Below are positions 27,348 through 35,824 of a stretch of 64,000 nucleotides of DNA, one piece after another (position 1 is the first letter of the stretch; each line of letters starts with the position of its first letter). Source of the DNA: Kytococcus aerolatus (GTDB taxonomy: Bacteria > Actinomycetota > Actinomycetes > Actinomycetales > Dermatophilaceae); the NCBI RefSeq assembly GCF_900187395.1, contig NZ_FYEZ01000001.1:806001-870000 (forward strand). Reading direction: 5' to 3'. The notes under the pieces are model-generated. The model was not told where the DNA came from, made no database searches, and was given only the letters and a program-made list of their open reading frames with translations. The position numbers and the translations under genes are program-made.

Positions 27348-27366
27348 TGTCAACGGTGGGTTGACA
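27348..27366. promoter_or_regulatory. inverted repeat TGTCAAC-N5-GTTGACA, candidate operator
   Basis: Perfect 7-bp inverted repeat with a 5-nt spacer. Its right arm contains the TTGACA -35 box of the plus-strand gene at 27397. A repressor bound here would block that promoter; the HTH protein at 27804 is one candidate. Confidence 0.5.
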
Positions 27367-27390
27367 ACGGCACGCACTCCTCGACACGCT
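27361..27390 (+). promoter_or_regulatory. promoter of the 27397 membrane-protein gene
   Basis: TTGACA at 27361, 18-nt spacer, then CACGCT at 27385-27390, followed by 6 nt and the ATG. Consensus -35 but weak -10; the geometry predicts a leaderless transcript. Confidence 0.45.
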
Positions 27391-27396
27391 TGCCCC

Positions 27397-27807
27397 ATGG
27401 CTCCCCGTCTCGTCACCGTCGTCGCGTTCGTCGCACTCACCGTCGTCAGCACCCTGCACCCCACGCTGGCGGACGGGGGGTTGTGGGGCCGGTGGGCCAC
27501 TGCTGCCCTCGGGGCCCTCGCGACCCTCGTGGGTGTCTGGTGCGCACCGCTGTTCGCCGCCGACGGCGCCCTGCCCGGCACCCTCTTCGCCCGGTGGCGC
27601 CCGGAGTGGGACCGACCCAAGACCCTCCAGGTGCTCTCGGGAACCATCGCCAACGCAGTCCTGGTGCTGGCGCTGCAGTTCCAACCGGGCACGGCAGCCA
27701 TCCTGGGGATTGCCGTCGCGATCGGGGTGGGGGCGCTGCTCCCCGCGCCGGGTGGGGTCGACGCCCAGCACGACGCCGCCAATCCGCACGCCCACCGCGA
27801 CGCGTGA
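27397..27807 (+). CDS. small integral membrane protein, unknown function
   Basis: 136 residues; I do not recognise the family. Hydrophobic segments at about 3-20, 34-54, 80-97 and 99-112 suggest three to four membrane helices. The C-terminal tail is polar and His/Ala-rich. The stop overlaps the GTG of the next gene (GTGA), so the two are translationally coupled and probably function together. It lies between the rplJ-rplL and rplK-rplA operons but on the opposite strand. Confidence 0.7.
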   Translation: MAPRLVTVVAFVALTVVSTLHPTLADGGLWGRWATAALGALATLVGVWCAPLFAADGALPGTLFARWRPEWDRPKTLQVLSGTIANAVLVLALQFQPGTAAILGIAVAIGVGALLPAPGGVDAQHDAANPHAHRDA

Positions 27808-28451
27808 CCGACGCTGGAGCCGCCGACCACACCGCGGCCGTCGACGCCGTGCGCCGTGCCCTGGCCTCCCGTGAGGCTGCCCTTGCCGCCGGGGCCCGCG
27901 CCGAGCAGGAGCTGGTCGATGCAGTGCACGCGGCCCGCCGCGTGGGGCTCAGCTGGCAGCAGCTCGCTGACCTGCTGGGGGTCACCCGCCAGGCGGCGGC
28001 CCAGCGGTTCGGTGGGGGGGGGCCCACCGACGCCCCACCGGTCCCCGGCCGTTCCCCCATGTACGACCACGGGGGACCCGTCGACGACCCAGTCGGTGAC
28101 CGGGTGGGACGCTTGGCCACCACGGCCCTCGAGCGCCTGCTGGAACACGACATCGCCACCCTGCGGCGTCTGCTCAGCAGCACCGCCCGGCGACAGCTCA
28201 CTCACCAGGTGCTCTCGGAGCTCGCCGAAGAGCTGCCCGACGCCGTGGGCCCCGTCTGGCGGCTGGAACCGCCCACGACCCACACGCCGGAGGGGGCCGT
28301 CCCTGCCACCGGGGCGCTGCCGCTGATCGCCCGCATCGAGCTCGTGGCCGAGCACGGCCGCCCCGTCGCCCACGTCCTGGTGGGCCGCGCGGGCAGCATC
28401 GCCGGTCTCAGCATCCGCCCGTCGGACGCCCACGAGAGCTGGCCCCTCTGA
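27804..28451 (+). CDS. HTH protein with DUF3887-like C-terminal domain
   Basis: 215 residues from a GTG overlapping the previous stop. Residues 48-70 (LSWQQLADLLGVTRQAAAQR) form a helix-turn-helix like those in sigma-factor or Xre-type regulators. The C-terminal half, with ARIELVAEHGRPVAHVLVG and ending GLSIRP, resembles the NTF2-like DUF3887 fold. Likely a DNA-binding regulator with a small-ligand or protein-binding domain, coupled to a membrane protein. Function unknown; domain call for the C-terminus is tentative. Confidence 0.7.
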   Translation: MTDAGAADHTAAVDAVRRALASREAALAAGARAEQELVDAVHAARRVGLSWQQLADLLGVTRQAAAQRFGGGGPTDAPPVPGRSPMYDHGGPVDDPVGDRVGRLATTALERLLEHDIATLRRLLSSTARRQLTHQVLSELAEELPDAVGPVWRLEPPTTHTPEGAVPATGALPLIARIELVAEHGRPVAHVLVGRAGSIAGLSIRPSDAHESWPL

Positions 28452-28466
28452 GCGGCGGACGCACCG

Positions 28467-28498
28467 GAGCCCGCCCCACCGTTCGGCGGGACGGGCTC
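28467..28498. terminator. bidirectional terminator between 27804 gene and rplA
   Basis: Imperfect GC hairpin with GAGCCCG/CGGGCTC base and a GTTC loop in the convergent space. Confidence 0.6.
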
Positions 28499-28542
28499 TG
28501 GTCAGTGCGGCGGTGCCGCGGTGCGCCGGGCGACGCGGTGGG

Positions 28543-29235
28543 TCACTCGCTCTTGGAAGCGATCTCCAGCGGGATGCCGGGGCCCATCGTGGTGGAGAGC
28601 ACCGAACGGGTGATGTAGCGCCCCTTGGCGGCGTTCGGGCGAAGGCGCATGATCTCGTCCATCGCGACGGTGAAATTCTCCACGAGCTGCTCGGTGGTGA
28701 ACGAGGTCTTGCCGATGATGAACTGCACGTTGCCGTGCTTGTCGTTGCGGAACTCGATCTTTCCGCCCTTGATGTCGGTCACGGCCTTGGCGGTGTCCAT
28801 GGTGACGGTGCCGGTCTTCGGGTTCGGCATGAGGCCACGGGGACCCAGGACCTTGCCGAGACGACCGACCTTGCCCATGAGGTCCGGGGTGGCGACCACG
28901 GCGTCGAAGTCGAGCCAGCCACCGGAGATCTTCTCGATGAGCTCGTCGGAGCCGACGTGGTCGGCACCGGCGGCACGGGCGGCCTCGGCCTTGTCACCGT
29001 TGGCCAGCACGACGACGCGGGCGACCTTGCCGGTGCCGTGGGGCAGGTTCACGGTGCCGCGGACCATCTGGTCGGCCTTGCGCGGGTCGATGCCCAGACG
29101 CAGGGAGACGTCGACGGTGGAGTCCCACTTGGTGGTGGAGATCTCCTGGGCCAGGGCGATGGCCTCGGCCGGGGCGTAGGCCTTGCCGGCCTCGATCTTC
29201 TCGGCTGCGGCGCGGTAGTTCTTGCTGCGCTTCAT
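28543..29235 (-). CDS. rplA: 50S ribosomal protein L1
   Basis: L1 forms the E-site stalk and can repress its own operon. 230 residues beginning [18 protein letters not shown]; the signature region [19 protein letters not shown] is intact. Cotranscribed with rplK, 109 nt apart, with a strong hairpin in the spacer. Confidence 0.98.
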   Translation of the reverse strand: MKRSKNYRAAAEKIEAGKAYAPAEAIALAQEISTTKWDSTVDVSLRLGIDPRKADQMVRGTVNLPHGTGKVARVVVLANGDKAEAARAAGADHVGSDELIEKISGGWLDFDAVVATPDLMGKVGRLGKVLGPRGLMPNPKTGTVTMDTAKAVTDIKGGKIEFRNDKHGNVQFIIGKTSFTTEQLVENFTVAMDEIMRLRPNAAKGRYITRSVLSTTMGPGIPLEIASKSE

Positions 29236-29303
29236 GATGCTCCTGAGTTCGGGAGGGAGTCGTGGTGACTGCGGGCCAGCGCTGGCCCTACCACTGGGGG
29301 TTC

Positions 29304-29331
29304 CCGGTGCCCGCCACCTGGCGGGCACCGG
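29304..29331 (-). other. hairpin in the rplK-rplA spacer
   Basis: Thirteen-bp perfect arms CCGGTGCCCGCCA and TGGCGGGCACCGG with a 2-nt loop, 14 nt past the rplK stop. No U-tract follows. It may attenuate rplA or protect an RNA 3' end. Confidence 0.55.
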
Positions 29332-29344
29332 AGGAGAGGGACGT

Positions 29345-29776
29345 TCAGCCCTCGACGGTGATGCCCATGGAGCGGGCGGTGCCGGCGATGATGCGCTTGG
29401 CCATCTCGATGTCGGTGGCGTTCAGGTCCTCCATCTTGACCTGGGCGATCTCGGCGCACTGGGCGTCGGTGATCTTGCCGACCTTGTTGACATGGGGCTC
29501 GCCGGAGCCCTTGCCGACACCGGCAGCCTTCTTGATGAGCTGCGCAGCCGGCGGGGTCTTGGTGATGAAGGTGAAGGAGCGGTCCTCGTAGACCGTGATC
29601 TCCACCGGGATGATGTTGCCGCGCTGGGACTCCGTCGCGGCGTTGTACGCCTTGACGAACTCCATGATGTTCACGCCGGCGGCACCGAGCGCGGGACCGA
29701 CCGGGGGTGCCGGGGTCGCGGCGCCGGCCTCGATCTGCAGCTTGATGAAGCTGGCGACCTTCTTCTTGGGGGCCAT
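29345..29776 (-). CDS. rplK: 50S ribosomal protein L11
   Basis: L11 binds the GTPase centre rRNA and is the thiostrepton target and RelA partner. 143 residues beginning [18 protein letters not shown]; the proline-rich [17 protein letters not shown] region is present. It lies 125 nt after nusG. Confidence 0.98.
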
Positions 29777-29825
29777 GTTCTTCTCCTTGTCGTGGGCCGA
29801 CGCCGTGGGCGATGACCCGGTTGCA

Positions 29826-29871
29826 TCCCCCGCGGGCGGGGGCGGCCGCGGACCGGCCGGCCCGCGGGGGA
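29826..29871 (-). other. hairpin in the nusG-rplK spacer
   Basis: Twelve-bp arms TCCCCCGCGGGC and GCCCGCGGGGGA around a 22-nt GC-rich inner part. No U-tract; possible processing or attenuation element. Confidence 0.45.
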
Positions 29872-29901
29872 CCCGTCACGCGGACGGGTGGTCTGTGGGT
29901 G

Positions 29902-30750
29902 TCAGATCTTGGCGACCTGGTGGAAGCCGAGCTCCACCGGGGTCTCGCGGCCGAAGATCGAGACGAGGACCTGCACCTTGCGGGCCTCGACGTTGATCTC
30001 GGAGATCGTCGCCGGGAGGGTCTCGAACGGGCCCTCCATGACGGTGACGGCCTCGCCGACCTCGAAGTCCACCAGCGGCTGCTGCGGCGAGCCCGGCTGC
30101 GGGGTGGCGGCGCTGGCGCCCTCGACGGCCCCGGCGGCGGCCTCCGCCTGGGACTCGAAGTCCGGGGCCAGCATGGTGAACACCTCGTCGAGGCTCAGCG
30201 GCACCGGGTCGGTGGCGTTGCCGACGAAACCGGTCACACCGGGCGTGTTGCGCACGGTGCCCCAGGACTCGTTCGTGAGGTCCATGCGCACCAGGCAGTA
30301 CCCGGGCATGCGGACGCGCTCGACGGTCTTCTTCTGGTTGTTCTTGATCTCGGTGACGGTCTCCAGCGGCACCTCGGCCTGGAAGATGTAGTCCTCCATG
30401 TTCATGGAGACCGCACGCTGCTCGAGATTGGCCTTCACGCGCTTCTCGTACCCGGCGTAGGTGTGCAGGACGTACCAGTCACCGAACTGGCCGCGGAGCA
30501 TCTCCTTGAACTCCTCGGCCTGGTCGGCTGCCGTGGGGAGCTCGTCCTCGGCCGGGGCGGCGTCGGCCGGCTCAGCGTCCTTCGACTCCTCGGCCCCTTC
30601 CGCCTCGTCGGCCGGGTCGGTCTGTTCGGCGGCGTCGTGCGGCTCGGCGGCCTCGACCTCGTCGACGACCTCCTGCTCGACCTCGCCCTCGGGCGCGGCG
30701 GGCAGGTCGACGTCACTGGTCTCGTCGACCTCGGGGGTCTGCTCGGACAT
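29902..30750 (-). CDS. nusG: transcription termination/antitermination factor NusG
   Basis: NusG binds RNA polymerase beta' and modulates pausing and Rho termination. 282 residues against 181 in E. coli. Residues 1-84 are an acidic Glu/Asp/Ala-rich extension; the NGN domain begins at [20 protein letters not shown] and the KOW domain at [15 protein letters not shown]. An extra Ala/Pro-rich linker separates the domains. GGAGGAG precedes the ATG. Confidence 0.97.
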   Translation of the reverse strand: MSEQTPEVDETSDVDLPAAPEGEVEQEVVDEVEAAEPHDAAEQTDPADEAEGAEESKDAEPADAAPAEDELPTAADQAEEFKEMLRGQFGDWYVLHTYAGYEKRVKANLEQRAVSMNMEDYIFQAEVPLETVTEIKNNQKKTVERVRMPGYCLVRMDLTNESWGTVRNTPGVTGFVGNATDPVPLSLDEVFTMLAPDFESQAEAAAGAVEGASAATPQPGSPQQPLVDFEVGEAVTVMEGPFETLPATISEINVEARKVQVLVSIFGRETPVELGFHQVAKI

Positions 30751-30839
30751 GGTCTGGCTCCTCCACTGCTGGTGTTCCGGTGTGGCGGTGGCTCCGCCGT
30801 CGTGGGTGTCCCGTGCTGGCCGCGGTGCGGGGCGGGAGG

Positions 30840-31130
30840 TCAGGCGAAGACCTTCTCCACGACCCACGAGAACAGCTGGTCAAGTCCGAAGACGAACAGC
30901 ATCATGGCCACCACGAAGACGATCACCACGATCGTGTAGCTGACGAGCTCCTCGCGCGTGGGCCGGACGACCTTGCTCAGCTCGTCCATGACCTGCTGGA
31001 GGAACAACCCGATGGCACTGACGGCCCGACTCACGGGGTTGCCACCCTCGGGCTTCCGCTCCCGCAGCGGCAGCTCACCGTGGGAACCGGGCGTGCCGTG
31101 CTCGGCCGGGGCCGCGCTGTGCTCGGTCAC
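30840..31130 (-). CDS. secE: preprotein translocase subunit SecE
   Basis: SecE is the essential clamp of the SecYEG channel. 96 residues from a GTG at 31130, supported by GAAGGAGT about 5 nt upstream; the longer open frame runs through the tRNA gene and is not real. The core [20 protein letters not shown] precedes a single transmembrane helix ([18 protein letters not shown]). Confidence 0.95.
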   Translation of the reverse strand: MTEHSAAPAEHGTPGSHGELPLRERKPEGGNPVSRAVSAIGLFLQQVMDELSKVVRPTREELVSYTIVVIVFVVAMMLFVFGLDQLFSWVVEKVFA

Positions 31131-31171
31131 GCTGACTCCTTCGGTTGGTGCGTTCGCTGTCGCGGACTGCG

Positions 31172-31244
31172 CAGGGCATGAGGGACTCGAACCCCCAACC
31201 CCCGGTTTTGGAGACCGGTGCTCTACCAATTGAGCTAATGCCCT
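31172..31244 (-). tRNA. trpT: tRNA-Trp (CCA)
   Basis: 73 nt. Acceptor AGGGCAT/ATGCCCT with discriminator G; anticodon loop CTCCAAA gives CCA; T arm GGGGGTTCGAGTCCCTC. No encoded CCA end. Located 41 nt before secE, as is usual in actinobacteria. Confidence 0.97.
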
Positions 31245-31341
31245 TCGACGACCCGTGGGGAGGAACGTCGCGGCGCATCCCGACGGCTCGACGCAGGGTG
31301 CCCTGCAGCTCGAACCACCGGTGGCGATGCACCGACCGGGC

Positions 31342-31372
31342 ACTTTACTGCACAGTGCACCCTGAGGGCCAA
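31342..31372 (-). promoter_or_regulatory. possible promoter of tRNA-Trp-secE-nusG unit
   Basis: Minus-strand TAAAGT with TTGGCC 19 nt upstream. Spacing is long, so this is tentative. A TGCAC-A-GTGCA inverted repeat (31349-31359) lies in the spacer. Confidence 0.35.
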
Positions 31373-31441
31373 CCGGCCGTGCGGGACCGGCCGGTGAGCC
31401 CTTCCTCGTCCGCACCTCACGGGGCCCTCGGGGGCCGGTGC

Positions 31442-31447
31442 TTGAAT
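31442..31447 (+). promoter_or_regulatory. -10-like box ahead of aminotransferase
   Basis: TTGAAT followed after 6 nt (GGGGGC) by the ATG. Fits the leaderless pattern repeated in this window, although the G-run could also serve as a ribosome-binding site. Confidence 0.35.
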
Positions 31448-31453
31448 GGGGGC

Positions 31454-32686
31454 ATGACCAGCCAGGACTCGACCCAGACCACCCCGACCCGCGTCTCGGC
31501 CCGCATCGGGGCCATCGCGGAGTCCGCCACTCTGGCGGTGACCGCCAAGGCCAAGGCCCTGAAGGCCGAGGGTCGTCCCGTCATCGGCTTCGGTGCCGGC
31601 GAGCCCGACTTCCCCACCCCGGAGCACGTGGTCCGCGCCGCCCAGGAGGCCTGCGCCGACCCGGCCAACCACCGGTACACCCCCGCCGGCGGCCTGCCCG
31701 AGCTCAAGGACGCGATCATCGAGGTCACCCGCTCCCACAGCGGCGTGGAGCTCTCCCGCGAGCAGGTGCTCGTGACCAACGGTGGCAAGCAGGCCGTCTA
31801 CAACACCTTCGCCGCTCTCCTCGACCCGGGCGACGAGGTGCTCCTGCCGGCTCCCTACTGGACCACCTACCCCGAGTCCATCGCCCTGGCCGGCGGCACC
31901 CCCGTGGAGGTCTTCGCCGACGAGGCGCAGGGGTACAAGGTGACCGTCGAGCAGCTCGAGGCCGCCCGCACCGAGAAGACCAAGGTGCTGGTCTTCGTCT
32001 CCCCCTCCAATCCCACTGGCGCCGTCTACACCCGGGACGAGGTCGAGGCGATCGGCCGCTGGGCCGTGGAGAAGGGCGTCTGGGTGGTCACCGACGAGAT
32101 CTACGACCACCTGGTCTACGGCGAGGCCGAGTTCACCTCGATGCCGGCGCTCGTGCCGCAGCTGGCCGACACCTGCGTGGTGCTCAACGGCGTGGCCAAG
32201 ACCTTCGCGATGACCGGGTGGCGGGTGGGCTGGATGGCCGGCCCGGTGGACGTCATCAAGGCCGCCACGAACCTGCAGTCGCACGCCACCTCGAACGTGG
32301 CGAACGTCTCGCAGCGCGCGGCGATCGCCGCCCTCACCGGTCCGATGGACGACGTGCAGGCGATGCACGAGGCCTTCGACCGCCGCCGCCGGACCATCGT
32401 GCGGATGCTCAACGAGATCGAGGGCGTGGAGTGCCCCGAGCCGCAGGGTGCCTTCTACGCCTACCCCTCCGTGAAGGGTGTGCTGGGCAAGGAGATCCGC
32501 GGCCAGCGCCCGCAGACCTCGCTGGAGCTCGCCGAGCTCATCCTCACCGAGGCCGAGGTGGCCGTCGTCCCCGGCGAGGCCTTCGGCCCGTCCGGCTACC
32601 TGCGCCTCTCCTACGCCCTGGGCGACGAGGACCTCGAGGAGGGCATCGGCCGCATCCAGAAGCTCCTCGGCGAGGCCCGCGACTGA
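31454..32686 (+). CDS. aspC: PLP-dependent aspartate aminotransferase, class I/II
   Basis: Transfers amino groups between aspartate (or a related amino acid) and 2-oxoglutarate with PLP. 410 residues. [14 protein letters not shown] near residues 46-59, NPTGAVY and the PLP lysine K249 in [14 protein letters not shown] are present; the C-terminal Arg lies in YLRLSYAL. Substrate is inferred from the AspC-like subgroup. A longer reading frame upstream overlaps the tRNA gene and is rejected. Confidence 0.92.
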   Translation: MTSQDSTQTTPTRVSARIGAIAESATLAVTAKAKALKAEGRPVIGFGAGEPDFPTPEHVVRAAQEACADPANHRYTPAGGLPELKDAIIEVTRSHSGVELSREQVLVTNGGKQAVYNTFAALLDPGDEVLLPAPYWTTYPESIALAGGTPVEVFADEAQGYKVTVEQLEAARTEKTKVLVFVSPSNPTGAVYTRDEVEAIGRWAVEKGVWVVTDEIYDHLVYGEAEFTSMPALVPQLADTCVVLNGVAKTFAMTGWRVGWMAGPVDVIKAATNLQSHATSNVANVSQRAAIAALTGPMDDVQAMHEAFDRRRRTIVRMLNEIEGVECPEPQGAFYAYPSVKGVLGKEIRGQRPQTSLELAELILTEAEVAVVPGEAFGPSGYLRLSYALGDEDLEEGIGRIQKLLGEARD

Positions 32687-32701
32687 CCCCCCCCGCACAC
32701 C

Positions 32702-32735
32702 GACGTGGCCGGTCCCTGCGGGGGCCGGCCACGTC
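32702..32735. terminator. bidirectional terminator
   Basis: Eleven-bp perfect arms GACGTGGCCGG/CCGGCCACGTC in the convergent space after the aminotransferase gene and the small membrane gene. Confidence 0.75.
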
Positions 32736-32749
32736 TGCGCGCGCACCCC

Positions 32750-33013
32750 TCAGCGGTTGTTGGACTCCCCCTGACGCCGCGGGTGCGTGGCGTGCCAGAC
32801 ACCCACACCCAGCAGCGGGATGAGGAGGAGCAGGTAGGCCGAGTCCGGCCAGGGTTCCCCGGTGAGGCCCGGTACCACGGTGGGTGCCCCCAGCAGGCCG
32901 CCCACCATGAGCAGGACACCGCCGGTCACCCCGACTGCACCCCTCACCCGGAGCGCCAGCAGCAGACCCATGGACGCGGCGACGGCCAGCAGGGCCGTGA
33001 GCACCCACGTCAT
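32750..33013 (-). CDS. small three-helix membrane protein, unknown
   Basis: 87 residues beginning MTWVLTALLAVAASMG; GGAGG lies 8 nt upstream of this ATG, so it is preferred to an ATG seven codons further out. Three hydrophobic helices (about 3-20, 27-42, 57-73) and a short basic tail. No family recognised. It has no operon partner on its strand. Confidence 0.6.
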   Translation of the reverse strand: MTWVLTALLAVAASMGLLLALRVRGAVGVTGGVLLMVGGLLGAPTVVPGLTGEPWPDSAYLLLLIPLLGVGVWHATHPRRQGESNNR

Positions 33014-33126
33014 GGAATCGACCTCCCCCCTCACCCACTCGTCGCTCGTGACCTCGACGACAGGGTCTCACGGGCAGGGGCGCCCGGGGAGGACGACCGT
33101 GCGGTGGACACGGCAGCGGCCGATGC

Positions 33127-33132
33127 GATGAT
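33127..33132 (+). promoter_or_regulatory. -10-like box ahead of the acidic protein gene
   Basis: GATGAT, then 6 nt, then the ATG at 33139; no ribosome-binding site. Fits the leaderless pattern. Confidence 0.35.
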
Positions 33133-33138
33133 CGGGAC

Positions 33139-33531
33139 ATGAGCGACACGTTCCCGCAGTCCGCGCAGAACCCCGACGCCATCGACGGCCTGGTCGACCC
33201 CGACCAGGAGAAGAGCAGCGAGGGCACCGTCTCCTACGACGACGCCCCGGACGACCGCGGCGAGCAGGCTGAGGCCCAGCAGCACTACGGCGAGGTCACC
33301 GCGGAGGACCTGAGCACCGACGACCAGGTGGCCGACGGCGGAGACCTCCTCGACGCCGACTCCCCGGCCGGGGTGGACACCGCCCTGGCCTCCGTCGACC
33401 CGGACACCGCCGAGGCGCAGCCCGACGGCGACCGACTGGTCTCCGAGCAGGCCGGCGAGGGCTCCGACACCGAGCACGGTGGCATGAGCGACCCGGCCGT
33501 GGACCACGTCGCGGACGCCGACGAGCGCTGA
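33139..33531 (+). CDS. strongly acidic, probably disordered protein
   Basis: 130 residues, very rich in Asp, Glu, Ala and Gly, with no Cys or Trp and almost no hydrophobic core. No domain recognised. Its TGA is immediately followed by the GTG of adenosine deaminase, so the two are cotranscribed and probably coupled. Codon use matches the surroundings. A role with the deaminase is possible but unsupported beyond adjacency. Confidence 0.65.
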   Translation: MSDTFPQSAQNPDAIDGLVDPDQEKSSEGTVSYDDAPDDRGEQAEAQQHYGEVTAEDLSTDDQVADGGDLLDADSPAGVDTALASVDPDTAEAQPDGDRLVSEQAGEGSDTEHGGMSDPAVDHVADADER

Positions 33532-34608
33532 GTGGCCCTCCTCGACGAGCAGGACCGGGTCACCGGAGGTTTCGACACCACCGGTGACCCGGTCCTGGAC
33601 CTGCCCAAGGCACACCTCCACCTGCACTTCACCGGCTCGATGCGGATCACCACCCTCCGCGAGCTGGCCGCCGAGAAGGGCCTGCGCCTCCCCTCCGCCC
33701 TGCTGGAGGACTGGCCCCCGACCCTGAAGGCCACCGACGAGCGCGGCTGGTTCCGCTTCCAGCGGCTCTACGACACCGCGCGCGCCTGCGTGACCACCGA
33801 GGCCGACATGCGCCGGATCGTCCGGGAGGCCGCCCAGGACGACGCGGCCGAAGGGTCGACCTGGCTGGAGATCCAGGTGGACCCCACGAGCTACGCCCCG
33901 CACGTCGGGGGCATCACCCCGGCGCTGGAGATCGTGCTCGACGAGGCCCGCGCAGCCTCCGCCGAGGAGGGGATCGGGGTGGCGGTCATCGTGGCCGCCA
34001 GCCGCACCCGGCACCCCCTGGACGCCCGCACCCTGGCCCGGCTCGCCGCCCAGCACGCCGGGGACGGCCCCGGCGAGGTCGTCGGCTTCGGCCTGTCCAA
34101 CGACGAACGCCGCGGGGACACCCACGCCTTCGGCCACGCCTTCCGGATCGCCCGCCGCGCCGGCCTGGCCGCCATGCCCCACGCCGGGGAGCTGCTCGGC
34201 CCGGAGCACGTGCAGGACGCCCTGGACAGCCTGGCACCCACCCGGCTCGGCCACGGGGTCCGCAGCACCGAGGACCCGGAGGTCCTGGCCGAGGTCGTCC
34301 GTCGCGGGATCGCCCTGGAGGTCTGCCCGGGCAGCAACGTGGCCTTGGGGGTCTACTCCCACCTCTCCGAGGTGCCGCTGCGCCAGCTCCTGCAGGCCGG
34401 CGCGACGGTGGCCTTGGGGGCCGACGACCCGCTGCTCTTCGGGTCCCGGCTGGCCGACCAGTACGTGGCCGCCCGGGAGGTCATCGGCCTCTCCGCGGCG
34501 GAGCTGGGCGACCTGGCCCGGGGCTCCTTCGCCGCCAGCCGGGCGCCGGAGGAGGTCCGGCAGGAGGCCGAGCGCCGCATCGCGGCCTGGGTGGCCGAGC
34601 AGGGCTGA
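33532..34608 (+). CDS. add: adenosine deaminase
   Basis: Deaminates adenosine to inosine in purine salvage. 358 residues from a GTG directly after the preceding stop. Zinc ligands in HLHLHFTGS (H30, H32), the catalytic region MPHAGELLG, TRLGHGVRS and GADDPLLFG are present. Adenosine versus a related substrate (adenine, aminodeoxyfutalosine) cannot be fixed from sequence alone, but overall it looks like canonical Add. Confidence 0.88.
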   Translation: MALLDEQDRVTGGFDTTGDPVLDLPKAHLHLHFTGSMRITTLRELAAEKGLRLPSALLEDWPPTLKATDERGWFRFQRLYDTARACVTTEADMRRIVREAAQDDAAEGSTWLEIQVDPTSYAPHVGGITPALEIVLDEARAASAEEGIGVAVIVAASRTRHPLDARTLARLAAQHAGDGPGEVVGFGLSNDERRGDTHAFGHAFRIARRAGLAAMPHAGELLGPEHVQDALDSLAPTRLGHGVRSTEDPEVLAEVVRRGIALEVCPGSNVALGVYSHLSEVPLRQLLQAGATVALGADDPLLFGSRLADQYVAAREVIGLSAAELGDLARGSFAASRAPEEVRQEAERRIAAWVAEQG

Positions 34609-34621
34609 CCCGGCGACGAGT

Positions 34622-34665
34622 CGTCACCTACCGGTCATCTGCCGCTCACCCACCGCTCACGCCGC
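34622..34665 (+). promoter_or_regulatory. PHO-box-like array of four 11-nt repeats
   Basis: Four consecutive units, GTCACCTACCG, GTCATCTGCCG, CTCACCCACCG and CTCACGCCGCG when read from 34623, keep TCA at exactly 11-nt steps. This matches the known actinobacterial PhoP direct-repeat form G(G/T)TCAYYYR(G/C). It lies 32 nt before the metallophosphoesterase start. Confidence 0.65.
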
Positions 34666-34696
34666 GGCCCCCGGGCGGTCAAGACGGTGCCCCACG

Positions 34697-35797
34697 ATGC
34701 GCCCCATGACCACTCACCGGACCCCTGTCCTCACCCTCCTCGCCGCACTCGGCACCTCCGCGCTCGCCCTCCCGGCCCACGCGGCCGAGGACCCCTCCTC
34801 GTCCGAGGCCACCCGGGTCGCCATCCTCGGCGACACCCCCTACGGCCCCGAGCAGACCGAGCAGTTCCCCGCCCTCGTGGAGGAGGTCAACGCCGCGGAC
34901 GACTGGGACTGGGTGTTCCACGCCGGCGACGTGAAGTCCGGCTCCACGCCGTGCTCCGACGAGCTGCTGGCCCACAAGCTGGACCTCTACAACACCTTCG
35001 CCTCCCCCTTCGTGATCACCCCCGGCGACAACGAGTGGACCGACTGCCACCGCGAGAAGGCCGGCCAGTACCTGCCGACCGAGCGCCTCGAGCACTTCCG
35101 CTCCACCTACTACCCGGACCCGAGCGGCACCATCGGCGGTGAGTCGATGCCGGTGACCCCGCAGTCCGAGGCCCAGCCGCAGCACGCCCAGTCCGTGGAG
35201 AACGTGCTCTTCCGGGCCTCGCAGGTCACCTTCGCCACCGTCCACGTGGTGGGCAGCGACAACGGCGAGAAGCCCTGGGACGAGCTGCCCGAGGGCGACC
35301 ACCCCGCCGAGCGCATGGCGGAGGTCGAGGAGCGCCGCGCCGCGAACCTCGACTGGATCGACCACGCCTTCGACGCCGCCGAGCAACAGGGCGACGTGGC
35401 CGTTGCCCTCATGATGCAGGCCGAGCCGGTGGTCGACGTGGAGGGCTTCGCCGCGGAGCGAGCGCTCATCCTGGAGCGCGCCGCCGCCTTCGACGGGCCG
35501 GTCCTGCTCCTGCACGGCGACGAGCACGTGCACGAGTACGAGGAGGCCTACGGCGGCGTGGAGAACCTCACCCGCGTGGAGACCTTCGGCGACACCGCCA
35601 CCGAGTGGCTGAGCATGACCGTGGACCCCACCACCGAGGAGGTCTTCACCTTCGAGACCCACGCCGTCGGGGACGACGAGGGCCCGATCGTCGACACCGG
35701 TGTGGCCGCTCCGGGACGGGCTCCGCTGGGCGCCCTGGCGGGCCTGTCGCTCCTCGGCCTGGGCGGCGTCACCCTGCGCCGCGCCCGCACCGCCTGA
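34697..35797 (+). CDS. exported calcineurin-like metallophosphoesterase
   Basis: 366 residues. Signal peptide 1-29 ending ALPAHA-AE. Metal-binding motifs: ILGDTPYG (about 43-50), HAGD (near 75), GDNEWTD, and a late HGDEHVHEY. The C-terminus has a hydrophobic stretch (LGALAGLSLLGLGG) and an Arg-rich end, suggesting membrane anchoring; there is no LPXTG. Likely releases phosphate from external esters, supported by the PHO-box-like repeats upstream. An ATG three codons in (34706) is an alternative start. Confidence 0.82.
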   Translation: MRPMTTHRTPVLTLLAALGTSALALPAHAAEDPSSSEATRVAILGDTPYGPEQTEQFPALVEEVNAADDWDWVFHAGDVKSGSTPCSDELLAHKLDLYNTFASPFVITPGDNEWTDCHREKAGQYLPTERLEHFRSTYYPDPSGTIGGESMPVTPQSEAQPQHAQSVENVLFRASQVTFATVHVVGSDNGEKPWDELPEGDHPAERMAEVEERRAANLDWIDHAFDAAEQQGDVAVALMMQAEPVVDVEGFAAERALILERAAAFDGPVLLLHGDEHVHEYEEAYGGVENLTRVETFGDTATEWLSMTVDPTTEEVFTFETHAVGDDEGPIVDTGVAAPGRAPLGALAGLSLLGLGGVTLRRARTA

Positions 35798-35824
35798 GCG
35801 GGACGGACCCGGGCACCCAGAGCG

